A stretch of 64,000 nucleotides of DNA from positions 91,358-155,357 of the forward strand of contig WGNR01000017.1 in the NCBI GenBank assembly GCA_016124445.1, given 5' to 3'. The position numbers and the translations under genes are program-made. This stretch comes from a bacterium. GTDB lineage: Bacteria > Planctomycetota > Planctomycetia > Pirellulales > Pirellulaceae. Positions 35,471 to 44,012 of this stretch are shown in pieces (positions within the stretch are counted from its first letter, which is position 1; each line of letters opens with the position of its first letter). The notes beneath the pieces are model-generated. The model made no database searches and was not told the origin of the DNA. It saw only the letters and a list, made by a program, of their open reading frames with translations.

Positions 35471-36988
35471 TTAGAGCGGGAAGTCTTCTTCGGTCGCGTT
35501 CGACTTGTAGATCGGCAAATGGCGGTAGTAGACCTCCAGGGTCAAAACGGCCAACGCCGTGTTGTACAGACGACCGCCCCGTTCAGCGTGGGGTCCGTTA
35601 AAGAACCAGCTGCCCGCTTCTGCCTGGCCCTGCGGAACCTGAGTTTTGATCAGGAACTCACGCATCTTTTCGTTCCAGGTTTCCCACGTCGGACCGCCAT
35701 ACTGACGCATGACCTGGGTGGCGTAATAGTTGTAGTACATGTCGGCACGGTCCGAAGCACTCGGGCCACGCTTGCCGAGGGCAGCAACCCCCTTGGCCAA
35801 AGCCGGGTTTTCTTTCTTCCAGCCCAGGTACATCCGACACAGCAAGCCGACCGCCGTGGTCGAAGGCTTGTTGCCTGGATCGGCATAGCCGTAGGCGGCA
35901 CCGCCGTCAGACTGTACGGAATCAAGGAACTTAATAGCCCCGGCGATCGTGTTCTTATTAACGCTCAGGTAACCCATGTGACCACTCTTGAGGCCCATGA
36001 CCTGCCAACCGACCACCGAGGTATCACCTGGCTGGCGTGGCTGATAACGCCATCCGCCACCGACCGGATCTTGTGCGGCTTGAATGTAGTTGATGGCAAA
36101 CTGCGACGGTCCAAGCAGGTTCTTATCCTGCGTCATCGCGTAGGCTTCGCACAGGGTGATCGTGGCGAGACCATGCGAGTACATGTTGCCTTCAGCTTCC
36201 TTGAAGCTGCCGGTATTGCCACGGACTTCCATTAGGTTAATCAGGGCACCCAGGCCCACTTCGACCTGTTTCTTGTATTTGCCTTCCTTATGGGTAATCC
36301 CAGAGCCAAGGAATGGCAGCAAAGCCATCGAAGTTGCCGCGCGAGGCGAATTACCGAACGAACCGAAATCCTTACTGCCAGGCTTCTTGGCACCTTTGCG
36401 GTGATCGAAACTCCAGGTCCCGTCAGGCAACTGGTGCTCGGCGATCCACTGGATACCCCAGACAACCGCCTGTTCACTGGCCCCGGTGCCCCCGTTTTCG
36501 CGAAGCATCTGAGTTCGAGTCGCTTTGCCGCGGCCCGAAGTGGCATTACCGTCAACGCCCGCTACGTCGCTCATCACGTCGGAGAAGATCGCGGTATCCA
36601 CCGCGCTGTCGGCCAACTCAATCATCTTGGGAGCGGCCATTTCTTCCTGAAAGTCGGAAACGACGATCTCGTCGCTGATCTCGGCTTCTTCGGGTTGCTC
36701 CGGTGGGTCGTCGAATTCGAGTTCCTTCACGTCGAGTGGCTCGAACTCTTCCAATACGACTTCTTCGATCTCCTCAGCGTCGGCGCTGTCGTCGATCGTC
36801 AGCACACGCTTCTCCTTCGTGATCGGAGGCATGAAGATCGTGAGCAGGATCAGGAAGAAAACCAAGTGGACGACCAGACTGATCAGCCAGGAGGGAACCG
36901 CGGTAAACAAAAGGAACCGCGAGGCCAACGGCTGACCTGCTTCTTCTTGTTCTTCGTGTTCTTCGTGATCAGTGTTGTCTTGAGCCAT
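35471..36988 (-). CDS. Squalene-cyclase-like repeat protein with N-terminal membrane anchor (copy B)
   Basis: From the ATG at 36988 the product has 505 residues; GGAG lies seven bases upstream. Earlier in-frame starts reach 37036. The N-terminus is acidic (HEEHEEQEE), then a membrane helix (WLISLVVHLVFFLILLTIF), then a very acidic linker around residues 60-120. The C-terminal ~330 residues repeat the same toroid fold as copy A, with EHQLPDGTWSFDHRKG, GLATITLCEAYAMTQD and GGGWRYQPRQPGD. The family is common in planctomycetes and its function is unknown. The acidic linker recalls TonB-like or energy-coupling proteins, but no TonB C-terminal domain is present. Confidence 0.85.
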   Translation of the reverse strand: MAQDNTDHEEHEEQEEAGQPLASRFLLFTAVPSWLISLVVHLVFFLILLTIFMPPITKEKRVLTIDDSADAEEIEEVVLEEFEPLDVKELEFDDPPEQPEEAEISDEIVVSDFQEEMAAPKMIELADSAVDTAIFSDVMSDVAGVDGNATSGRGKATRTQMLRENGGTGASEQAVVWGIQWIAEHQLPDGTWSFDHRKGAKKPGSKDFGSFGNSPRAATSMALLPFLGSGITHKEGKYKKQVEVGLGALINLMEVRGNTGSFKEAEGNMYSHGLATITLCEAYAMTQDKNLLGPSQFAINYIQAAQDPVGGGWRYQPRQPGDTSVVGWQVMGLKSGHMGYLSVNKNTIAGAIKFLDSVQSDGGAAYGYADPGNKPSTTAVGLLCRMYLGWKKENPALAKGVAALGKRGPSASDRADMYYNYYATQVMRQYGGPTWETWNEKMREFLIKTQVPQGQAEAGSWFFNGPHAERGGRLYNTALAVLTLEVYYRHLPIYKSNATEEDFPL

Positions 36989-37492
36989 TACCATTCTCCG
37001 TGGATTTCGTCGCTTCACGCTAGAAGCGGAGACCAATAACTCGTTGCCGAACCTGGAAAATCGCTCGAAAGAGACGATCGTTACCGCGAGAATTAAGACA
37101 AGGGGCCCGCGAGTGAACCATTCCAGTCGACTGAGGCGATGACGAGATAATATCCTTGCCGGATATAAATCTTACGGTGAAAACCCCCGCCCGTCACCCC
37201 CCAATGAGGGCATCATTCGCCCGATCGGCGTTCGAATTGGGATAAGTCTTTTGGATTCCTTTTTAGAGTTTCGCAACATATTGAGCAAATTATTGCGAAT
37301 CCCTCGCTCCTTAAACGCAGAACTCGCGGAAAAGTACTCCCATGCGGCCCCAGAATTCGATGGCTTATTTCGGAAAGCATCGCTTTCGAGTTGGAGGGCA
37401 CGTTGGCCCTTTTCCTTGCGGCCGCAATCTGCTAAATTCCGATGTTTCGACAAGTCCCTCTAACGACCTTAATCAGATAGCTGGTCCTAGCC
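36989..37492. other. Noncoding region between squalene-cyclase-like copy B and rpmG
   Basis: About 500 bases between divergent genes. A 93-codon minus-strand open frame (37172-37453) shows no family features and I do not accept it. The stretch should hold both promoters; no clear -35/-10 pair stood out. Confidence 0.45.
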
Positions 37493-37657
37493 ATGGCTAA
37501 GAAGAGTAAGAAAGCGGAAACGGTATTTCTCGTCTGCGAAGAAACAGGCGACTACAACTACTCCCTGCGTCGCAAGCCGGGCGGCGAGAAGCTTCGCCTG
37601 AAGAAGTACTCTCCGAAGCTGCGTAAGCACACCGTGCACGTCGAGAAGAAGAAGTAA
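37493..37657 (+). CDS. rpmG: 50S ribosomal protein L33
   Basis: A short gene of 54 codons reads MAKKSKKAETVFLVCEETGD, then NYSLRRKPGGEKLRLKKYSP and KLRKHTVHVEKKK. This is the L33 pattern (KKAETxxLV at the start, KLxLKKYxPxLRKHTxHxE at the end). Only one Cys is present, so the four-Cys zinc ribbon of the C+ form is absent; it is the zinc-independent type. It is a component of the large ribosomal subunit. No other ribosomal genes are adjacent. Confidence 0.92.
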   Translation: MAKKSKKAETVFLVCEETGDYNYSLRRKPGGEKLRLKKYSPKLRKHTVHVEKKK

Positions 37658-37723
37658 ATCTTCTCCGTCCCCGAGTATTCCGCTCAAACAACGCTCTGCC
37701 TCTACAGCGGCAGCCCAAACGAT

Positions 37724-37752
37724 AAGCCGGGTCCCTCAGGATCCGGCTTCTT
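37724..37752 (+). terminator. Possible terminator after rpmG
   Basis: AAGCCGG (37724-37730) and CCGGCTT (37743-37749) form a 7-bp stem with a 12-base loop about 70 bases after rpmG. The following sequence, CTTGC, is a poor T tract, so strength is doubtful. Confidence 0.4.
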
Positions 37753-37812
37753 GCATGCGCGTCCTGGTTTACTTGCTGACGGCCAAACTGGGCCCTCTTC
37801 GCCAAGCTCCCT

Positions 37813-38205
37813 CTACTTTTCTAAGGCAATGGTGAACGTGTTGTCGCCGTCAGGCTTTACCGTTTCATAGATTTGCGATGCCTGGTTGTACTTATCCGGG
37901 ATATACGACTCAGTAATCGCCTCGCCATATTGGTCTTTCTTCTCTGAAGTACGCACGGCACTTATCCGAACGATCATCTCACCGGCAGGAACATCTGCGG
38001 TGATCTTGCCGTTTTCAATGCCTCCCATTGCCGACTGTCCCATCCCATCAGCTGGGTCAAACACGATGGAACCCGACTCGACCGGTTTTCCATCGTAGGT
38101 AACCGTTCCGGTAACTTTATACGTTGGAGGTTTGTCCGACTGTGTGCAGCCGCTGGTAATCAGAGCAAGCAAAGAAGTAAAAACTACGGCAAACAAAGCA
38201 CGCAT
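37813..38205 (-). CDS. Small secreted lipoprotein, transthyretin/carboxypeptidase-regulatory-like
   Basis: From the ATG at 38205 (AGGAG about ten bases upstream) the product has 130 residues. The N-terminus RALFAVVFTSLLALITSGC is a lipoprotein signal with the acylated Cys. The mature part reads YKVTGTVTYDGKPVESGSIV, AGEMIVRISAVRTSEKKDQY and a C-terminal NTFTIALEK. This is the typical beta-sandwich that planctomycetes often encode next to DUF1559 genes, as here: the DUF1559 gene is 96 bases upstream on the same strand. Function is unknown. A longer frame reaching 38298 is open but lacks a signal at its start. Confidence 0.8.
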   Translation of the reverse strand: MRALFAVVFTSLLALITSGCTQSDKPPTYKVTGTVTYDGKPVESGSIVFDPADGMGQSAMGGIENGKITADVPAGEMIVRISAVRTSEKKDQYGEAITESYIPDKYNQASQIYETVKPDGDNTFTIALEK

Positions 38206-38301
38206 GGAAAGAAATCTCCTACATTCCATCGAGAAGTAAAAGGCTGGCCAGCATTGGCAGCTGGCCAACCGCAAAGATTCACCGGAAAACGCCTGCAACC
38301 G

Positions 38302-39243
38302 TTACGGCAGCTGAAAAACCTCGCCACCGCCTCGGGTACCCATTGCCTGGAACACCGACTGGTTAATCGTTTCCGGAATGAAGTGCACCGACGCGTCCGC
38401 CAGCACCACGTTGGCACCGCCTGGATGGTAACTCCGTAAGTGCGTCTCCATGTTGGAACTAACGCACTGACGACAAGGCACCTGGGGCGTTCCGTTGCAA
38501 TACTGCAGTGCATCGCCCACCGGCGTGTTGGGTGCACGCAGTGTCGTGAAGTAGATGTTTCCGTGATAGGGATTGTGATATCGACCTCGCAGGTCGTGCG
38601 AACCACCACAAACGACATTACCCGTTCCAGACGCGGCGATCGAATCGAGCTGGAGCTTAATCTCACCAATCATGGCGGTGTTGGAAGTTCCGTCGGTGAC
38701 GTCCGAAAAATTGGTATCGTTTCGCGGATAGAACATGCCGTTACTTTTGTTGGCCCCGCTGCCGGTGTTGCTCGAGCCGTTGCACACCAGGTAATTCCCG
38801 TGAAAACCTTGCTGTTCAACCTTGGGGCTGTTCGCTTCTGAAGGACATTCAAACGCTTCAAACACAACGTTTCGTACGCTGGTCGACCAGCCACCAGGGA
38901 ACTGATTCGATTCAATAAGCGGCTTGATCACCGAGTAGTAGTTCTTCTGTTCGATGAACGGCATGATCAGGTGAAAGAACGACACACGACGATTGGACGA
39001 GTAGCCTGGGTCGGCCGCGTTGATGTTGCAGTTGCTAGCCATTGGGAAGCGATTGAATGTGTCGTGGTAGTTGTGAAAGGCAATACCAAGCTGCTTCATG
39101 TTGTTCGTGCAAGACATACGCCGAGCGGCTTCGCGCGCCTGCTGAACCGCAGGGAGTAAAAGCGCAATCAGCACGCCAATAATGGCGATCACCACCAGCA
39201 GTTCAACCAGAGTAAACCCGCGGTGTCTCGGGAAATCTTTCAT
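38302..39243 (-). CDS. DUF1559 prepilin-like protein
   Basis: The 313-residue protein opens with a type IV prepilin-like N-terminus, RGFTLVELLVVIAIIGVLIA, with the GFTLVE processing site, then LLPAVQQAREAARRMSC and NNMKQLGIAFHNYHDTFNRF, the family hallmarks. The C-terminus has YHPGGANVVLADASVHFI. DUF1559 proteins are numerous in planctomycetes and are thought to be pseudopilin-like surface or secretion proteins. It is transcribed with the small lipoprotein and divergent from the XylR-type regulator gene, whose start is about 120 bases away. Confidence 0.93.
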   Translation of the reverse strand: MKDFPRHRGFTLVELLVVIAIIGVLIALLLPAVQQAREAARRMSCTNNMKQLGIAFHNYHDTFNRFPMASNCNINAADPGYSSNRRVSFFHLIMPFIEQKNYYSVIKPLIESNQFPGGWSTSVRNVVFEAFECPSEANSPKVEQQGFHGNYLVCNGSSNTGSGANKSNGMFYPRNDTNFSDVTDGTSNTAMIGEIKLQLDSIAASGTGNVVCGGSHDLRGRYHNPYHGNIYFTTLRAPNTPVGDALQYCNGTPQVPCRQCVSSNMETHLRSYHPGGANVVLADASVHFIPETINQSVFQAMGTRGGGEVFQLP

Positions 39244-39329
39244 GGCTCAGGCGCCTCACAAAAAAATTCAGGAAAAGATTTAGAGAAAAGACAGTCACCT
39301 CATGTATAACGGTTAACAACACACGTCTT

Positions 39330-39359
39330 GCGACAAACACCATTGTTTTAGCGACAACA
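39330..39359. promoter_or_regulatory. Direct-repeat candidate operator in the DUF1559/XylR intergenic region
   Basis: GCGACAA occurs at 39330 and again at 39351, 21 bases apart, which is two helical turns on the same DNA face. It lies directly before the AraC-type regulator start and between divergent genes. AraC/XylR proteins often bind such direct repeats. It is only a candidate; seven bases is short. Confidence 0.35.
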
Positions 39360-39365
39360 ACCCCG

Positions 39366-40541
39366 ATGCCCACAATGCCAACAATCGCTTTTGCCTTGGG
39401 GCTGCAGAAGCCTGACAAGCGGCGCGCTGGCATATTTGCCGGAGCCCAGCGATATACCCAACAGCAAGGCTGGAAATCTGTGGTCGACGAGTTTCCACTT
39501 CAAGGTATCAAGCCAGTTTCGGTCGTCCCCCAGCCATATGACCTGATCCTGGCGGAGGTGACCCAGCCGCTGGCGAAGCGTGCTTCGCTATGCGATATCC
39601 CCATCGTCAACGTCTGGCCTGATTCGCCCGTTTGCGACTTTGTCCCTTCCGTCCTGGTCGATTATGCCGCCGCCGGCCAGATTCGCGCCGAGCACCTTAT
39701 CGAACTGGGCGTTCACCACTTCGCGGCCCTCGGTTTTCAGGACAAAAAGAGCGATGCCATCGAGATTAAGGCCTTGCAGAAACTGCTTCGCGAGGTGGGA
39801 TACTCCTGCCATGCCCAATGGATTCCTTCGAATTACAACGACAGCCCTGCGAAATGGCGAAGGTCGGAGCAACTGATCGAGCAATGGCTTCAGCAGTTGA
39901 CTCCTCCCGTTGGCATCTTTGTCAGTTCGGAAGTTCTCGCCCGGATCGTCATGCAAATGTGCATGACTCGTGGTTGGCGCATTCCTCAAGACGTTGCCAT
40001 CATCGCCGGCAGCAACGACATATCACTCTGCGAAAGCCCATCTCCTACCCTGAGTAGCATCGAGATGGGATACGAACGCGTCGGCTATGAAGCCGCGCGC
40101 CTGGCAGGACGACTCCTGGAGGCAAGGTTCGGGGCTAAACCGATAACCGGCAAAGCTCTGCAGCCACGAATTGCCCCGGTCGGGCTCGTGCCGCGAGAAT
40201 CGACCGACTTTCTAACGGTGCCCGACGAATCGGTAGCCAGGGCCCTCGATTTCATTGCCGCAAACTGCCATCTCCCCGTCAGCCCGCGCGAAGTGGCCCA
40301 GGCCGTTTTTACCGAACTCCGCACCTTGCAGCGCCGCTTCGACGAACATCTAGGCCGAACAATCGCCGCCGAAATCCGACGAGTACGAGTCGAAAACGCC
40401 AAGCGTGAACTGGTCAAGTCGCGTCGCCAACTCTCCGAGATCGCCATCAAAGTAGGTTTCGGCAGCTCCATGCGGATGTACGAAGTATTCCGCCGCGACC
40501 TGGGCGTCACACCGAGCGAATATCGCAAGCATCGGAGTTGA
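39366..40541 (+). CDS. XylR-type transcriptional regulator (LacI-like sensor plus AraC DNA-binding domain)
   Basis: The 391-residue protein has an N-terminal periplasmic-binding-protein-like sensor (residues about 1-270: IFAGAQRYTQQQGW, VGIFVSSEVLARIVM, DVAIIAGSNDISLCES, YERVGYEAARLAGRLLE) and a C-terminal AraC-type helix-turn-helix pair (residues about 290-390: VSPREVAQAVFTELRTLQRR, LSEIAIKVGFGSSMRMYEVF, LGVTPSEYRK). This architecture matches XylR, a sugar-sensing regulator. The likely ligand is a sugar or sugar derivative. It is transcribed divergently from the DUF1559/lipoprotein genes and followed after 140 bases by recJ, which it probably does not control. Confidence 0.9.
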   Translation: MPTMPTIAFALGLQKPDKRRAGIFAGAQRYTQQQGWKSVVDEFPLQGIKPVSVVPQPYDLILAEVTQPLAKRASLCDIPIVNVWPDSPVCDFVPSVLVDYAAAGQIRAEHLIELGVHHFAALGFQDKKSDAIEIKALQKLLREVGYSCHAQWIPSNYNDSPAKWRRSEQLIEQWLQQLTPPVGIFVSSEVLARIVMQMCMTRGWRIPQDVAIIAGSNDISLCESPSPTLSSIEMGYERVGYEAARLAGRLLEARFGAKPITGKALQPRIAPVGLVPRESTDFLTVPDESVARALDFIAANCHLPVSPREVAQAVFTELRTLQRRFDEHLGRTIAAEIRRVRVENAKRELVKSRRQLSEIAIKVGFGSSMRMYEVFRRDLGVTPSEYRKHRS

Positions 40542-40681
40542 TTGGTCGTCCAGATTGATATCCCCCATGTCGGTCGGATTCGGTCAATTCCCGGCAAAGG
40601 GCTGGAAATACCCGGAAGTCTCCCGATAATTGAAGCTTTGCCGATTTCGATTTCCCCCTCGACGGAGCGACGCAACGATTC

Positions 40682-42451
40682 ATGGACGCTAACTGGCGCA
40701 TTCTTCCGCACGACATCGCACTGGTACGAGACCTCGAGCGATCCGCCAGCATTCCACCTGTCGTTGCCCAGCTGCTAATCTGCCGCGGCATACGCGATGC
40801 CGAAACGGCCCGTGAGTTTCTCGATGCCAAACTCTCAGGCCTCCGCGACCCCGAGGAACTGCCCGGCGTTAGTCAGGCCGCCGAAAAGATCCATGCAGCC
40901 GTCAACGCCGACAAGAAGATCACCATCTACGGCGACTACGACGCCGACGGAATCACGTCGACCGCCATTCTCTTTCGCTGCTTGAAACTGATGGGGGCCT
41001 CGGTTTCCTATTATGTGCCCCATCGAATCGACGAAGGCTACGGCCTGAATGTCGAAGCTCTCGAGAAGCTTGCCGATCGCGAAACCGATATGGTGATCAC
41101 GGTCGATTGCGGAATCGCCAGCGTCGTAGAAGCCCAGCGGGCAAAAGAACTCGGGCTGGAACTAATCGTGACTGACCACCACGAGATGGGCGAGACACTT
41201 CCCGATGCCGCCGCGCTGGTACACCCTCGACTGCCGGGAACGAACTATCCATTCGGCGGCTTATGTGGTGCCGGCGTCGCCTTGAAACTTGCCTGGTCGT
41301 TATGCCAGAGGCAATGCCAGTCGAAGCGTGTCACCGAGCGATACAAGAACTTCCTTCTCTCGGCGGTCGGGCTGGCATCGATCGGAACGGTCGCCGACGT
41401 GGTTCCATTAACCGACGAAAACCGCCTGCTGGTTCGCCACGGCCTGAATTGCCTCCGCGAATTCCCGGTCCCAGGCATCAGCGCGCTACTTCGAGTTACC
41501 TCGCTGGCTGACAAGCCGGCGCTGGCCAGCGACGACATCGGCTTCTCGATCGCCCCCCGTCTGAACGCAGCCGGACGACTAGGTCAGGCACAACTAGCCA
41601 TCGAACTGCTCACGACCGACTCCAACGAACGCGCCGGGGCGTTGGCCGATTATCTGCATCAACTCAACGACAGTCGTTCGAGCCTGGAACGCAGCGTGCA
41701 ACTGGCCGCTTCCAAGCAAATCAAGGAATGCTTCGACCCCGAAAACGATCCGGCCCTCGTCCTGGCAGGTCACGGCTGGCACCCCGGCATCATCGGGATC
41801 GTCGCCGGCCGGCTGGCGGACAAGTACAACCGACCGGTCGTCATGATCGCCCTCGACGAAGCAGGCGTAAAACCAGGCGTCGGCTCTTGCCGCTCGGCCA
41901 ATGGCCTGAACCTGCACGAAGCCCTCCAGGCATGCGATCATCTCCTGCTGGGACATGGCGGCCATGCCGCGGCGGCCGGTCTGCAGATCGACGAGGCCCA
42001 ACTCGATAACTTCCGCCACGAATTCTGCGAGTATGCATCGGCGAACGTCGCCGACGACGACCGAATCGCCGAACTGGTCATCGACGCCGAGGCCCCCTTC
42101 ACCCAGCTAACCCGTCAGATCGTCCAGCAAATCGACCTGCTGGGCCCCTTCGGCCAAGGCAATCCCCGGCCGCTGATGTGTGCCACCGGAGCCAAACTGG
42201 CCACGCCCCCCAAACGAATCGGCGGCGGCGAACGTCATTTAGCCATCCAACTAGAACACCACGGGGTAAAAATCCGGGGAGTCGCGTTCGGACGGGGCGA
42301 ATGGGCCGAAGAGTTGGAAGCGACCGAGGGCCCGCTCGATATCGCCTACCACCCGGTCATCAACACCTTCCGAGGCCGCAGCAACGTCGAGCTGCAACTA
42401 GTGGCCTGGAAGCCCTCGGAAGCAAAAGTTCCCGCCAACCAGTCATGTTGA
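40682..42451 (+). CDS. recJ: Single-stranded-DNA-specific exonuclease RecJ
   Basis: The 589-residue protein has the DHH-phosphoesterase motifs: IYGDYDADGITST near residue 85, VDCGIASV near 145 and TDHHEMGETLPDA near 167, followed by AAGRLGQAQLAIELL and a C-terminal DHHA1 motif HGGHAAAAGLQ. A final OB-like segment (GPFGQGNPRPLM) completes the usual RecJ order. It degrades single-stranded DNA 5' to 3' in recombination and repair. Length matches the family (~570). Confidence 0.96.
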   Translation: MDANWRILPHDIALVRDLERSASIPPVVAQLLICRGIRDAETAREFLDAKLSGLRDPEELPGVSQAAEKIHAAVNADKKITIYGDYDADGITSTAILFRCLKLMGASVSYYVPHRIDEGYGLNVEALEKLADRETDMVITVDCGIASVVEAQRAKELGLELIVTDHHEMGETLPDAAALVHPRLPGTNYPFGGLCGAGVALKLAWSLCQRQCQSKRVTERYKNFLLSAVGLASIGTVADVVPLTDENRLLVRHGLNCLREFPVPGISALLRVTSLADKPALASDDIGFSIAPRLNAAGRLGQAQLAIELLTTDSNERAGALADYLHQLNDSRSSLERSVQLAASKQIKECFDPENDPALVLAGHGWHPGIIGIVAGRLADKYNRPVVMIALDEAGVKPGVGSCRSANGLNLHEALQACDHLLLGHGGHAAAAGLQIDEAQLDNFRHEFCEYASANVADDDRIAELVIDAEAPFTQLTRQIVQQIDLLGPFGQGNPRPLMCATGAKLATPPKRIGGGERHLAIQLEHHGVKIRGVAFGRGEWAEELEATEGPLDIAYHPVINTFRGRSNVELQLVAWKPSEAKVPANQSC

Positions 42452-42550
42452 CCGAACCTTCCCGCTCGGATTACAATCCTAAACTTCGTCGCGACAGATT
42501 GGCCCCTACCAATCCAGCGACAAGGTCTGGACAACAGATCAACCAATTCT

Positions 42551-42624
42551 CGGGGTGTGGCTCAGCCTGGTAGAGCGCTGCGTTCGGGACGCAGAGGTCG
42601 CACGTTCAAATCGTGTCACCCCGA
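42551..42624 (+). tRNA. tRNA-Pro (anticodon CGG)
   Basis: The 74-base sequence folds as a cloverleaf: acceptor CGGGGTG pairs with CACCCCG, anticodon stem CTGCG/CGCAG encloses loop TTCGGGA (anticodon CGG), and the T stem encloses TTCAAAT. The 3' CCA is not encoded. It lies 100 bases after recJ. Confidence 0.95.
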
Positions 42625-42631
42625 CCTCCTA

Positions 42632-42667
42632 AAGCCTTGCAAATCAACGACTTGCGAGGCTTTTCTT
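42632..42667 (+). terminator. Terminator after tRNA-Pro
   Basis: AAGCCTTGCAA and TTGCGAGGCTT form an imperfect stem (one mismatch) directly downstream of the tRNA, followed by TTCTTTTGG. It probably ends the tRNA transcript. Confidence 0.75.
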
Positions 42668-42849
42668 TTGGCCATTTCTGGCAAGGGCGGTATTTGGCAA
42701 GCGCCAGTCCGATTGGCAAGTCTTATCAACACCCCCGCCTCATAGAGGACGAGGTGGGTCAGAGTCTTTAGAATGGGTAACTTGGCACCCCAAACTGATG
42801 TGTGAATCATCTAAAACCGATACAACCTTTAAGATATAGAAGTTAGCAG

Positions 42850-43770
42850 ATGGACCCCTTGGAGCTAACCCACTATCGAGTAGCCGCTGAGAATGGATTC
42901 TTAAAATTCCGACGAACTGCCTTTCAGGAGTGGCTTGGTAACATACTGACCAAACGATATTGCGATGACTTCATGCGCATTCGCCTCTCGAAAGGAGACG
43001 GCGGCCTTGACGGCTATCGACTTTCAACCCGGACTGTTTACCAAGTCTTCGCTCCTCGCGAATACACGGCATCCGCAATGGCTGACAAGATTCGAGATGA
43101 TTTCGCACATGCGAAAAGTACGCTGGTAGACAATGACCTTGAGATGAGTAAATGGATCTTTGTCCACAACGATCCCGATGATTTGCCACACGAAGCAGTC
43201 ACCGAACTTGCCAAGCTTCAACGTGACAATCCTACAGTTGCAATTCGACGATGGGACTTCACGGCGATTTGGAAAGAAATCAAGCAACTCAGCAAAGACG
43301 AACTGGTTGAGCTATTTGGAGCAGCTCCGACACTCGAGTTGCTTGAAGACTTGTGCTATCAGGATATCATTCCTGTAATCGAACATCTGGCTACTGAAAA
43401 ATCTCCTCCATTGCCCCCTACAGATCCGCCTAGTCCACAGAAGCTCGAATTCAATGATCTTTCCAAAGATAGAGCCGACTACATTCGCCGAGGTCGCTCC
43501 AAACAAGGACTGGTAGAATCTTATTTGGCTGAGATGCCAGAGGAAGATAAGCCAGAAGAGATCGCCGAAGCGTTCCGAAAAAGGTATACAACGCATCGAG
43601 ACGCGGATCTAGATGCTGACCAGACTTTCGACGAATTGTGGCAGTTCGCCGGCGGTCGAGTCTTCGCAGCCGAACCGGTCAAGCTTGCTGGCGTCATGGC
43701 TGTGCTGGCATTTTACTTTGACAGTTGCGACATATTTGAAAATCCCCCCGAGTCCGAAGAAACCATATGA
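42850..43770 (+). CDS. ABC-three-component system effector-type protein with REase-like N-terminus
   Basis: The 306-residue protein begins with a region that resembles a restriction-endonuclease-like fold: FQEWLGNILTKRY, then SKGDGGLDGYRLS and TVYQVFAPRE (the D and Q strands; the catalytic Lys of the usual QxK is not obvious). The middle is helical and the C-terminal ~110 residues look like an ABC-3C-type C-terminal module. It is followed by an 81-residue middle-component gene and an SMC-like ATPase gene, each overlapping the preceding stop as ATGA. In ABC-3C systems the first protein is the effector. The cassette begins about 180 bases after a tRNA-Pro terminator. An anti-phage role is inferred, not shown. 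Confidence 0.75.
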   Translation: MDPLELTHYRVAAENGFLKFRRTAFQEWLGNILTKRYCDDFMRIRLSKGDGGLDGYRLSTRTVYQVFAPREYTASAMADKIRDDFAHAKSTLVDNDLEMSKWIFVHNDPDDLPHEAVTELAKLQRDNPTVAIRRWDFTAIWKEIKQLSKDELVELFGAAPTLELLEDLCYQDIIPVIEHLATEKSPPLPPTDPPSPQKLEFNDLSKDRADYIRRGRSKQGLVESYLAEMPEEDKPEEIAEAFRKRYTTHRDADLDADQTFDELWQFAGGRVFAAEPVKLAGVMAVLAFYFDSCDIFENPPESEETI

Positions 43771-44012
43771 TTCTTCCCTCAAAACATCTGAAGACTGACA
43801 GGGCTTTGATTGGCATCGGCGGGGAGGTTCTGCAGCTACTCGATCAGTCGAAGACCGTATCACGACTTTGGGAGGAGTTTCGAGAGACTCGAAGCAAACA
43901 GGGCAAACACGTGATCGGCTTCGATCGATTCGTTCTCACCCTGGATATGCTTTACTTGTTCGAGGCGATCGATTTCGATCGTGGGCGAATCTTACGTCGA
44001 GGTGCGTCATGA
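43767..44012 (+). CDS. ABC-three-component system middle component (MC6-like)
   Basis: The 81-residue protein starts MILPSKHLKTDRALIGIGGE and continues LLDQSKTVSRLWEEF and GFDRFVLTLDMLYLFEAI. This opening and the WEEF...FDRFVLTLDMLYL pattern match the small 'middle component 6' proteins of ABC-3C systems, which link the effector to the ATPase. Start and stop codons overlap its two neighbours (ATGA at 43767 and at 44009), so the three proteins are almost certainly made in fixed proportion. It is small but not doubtful in this context. Confidence 0.82.
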   Translation: MILPSKHLKTDRALIGIGGEVLQLLDQSKTVSRLWEEFRETRSKQGKHVIGFDRFVLTLDMLYLFEAIDFDRGRILRRGAS

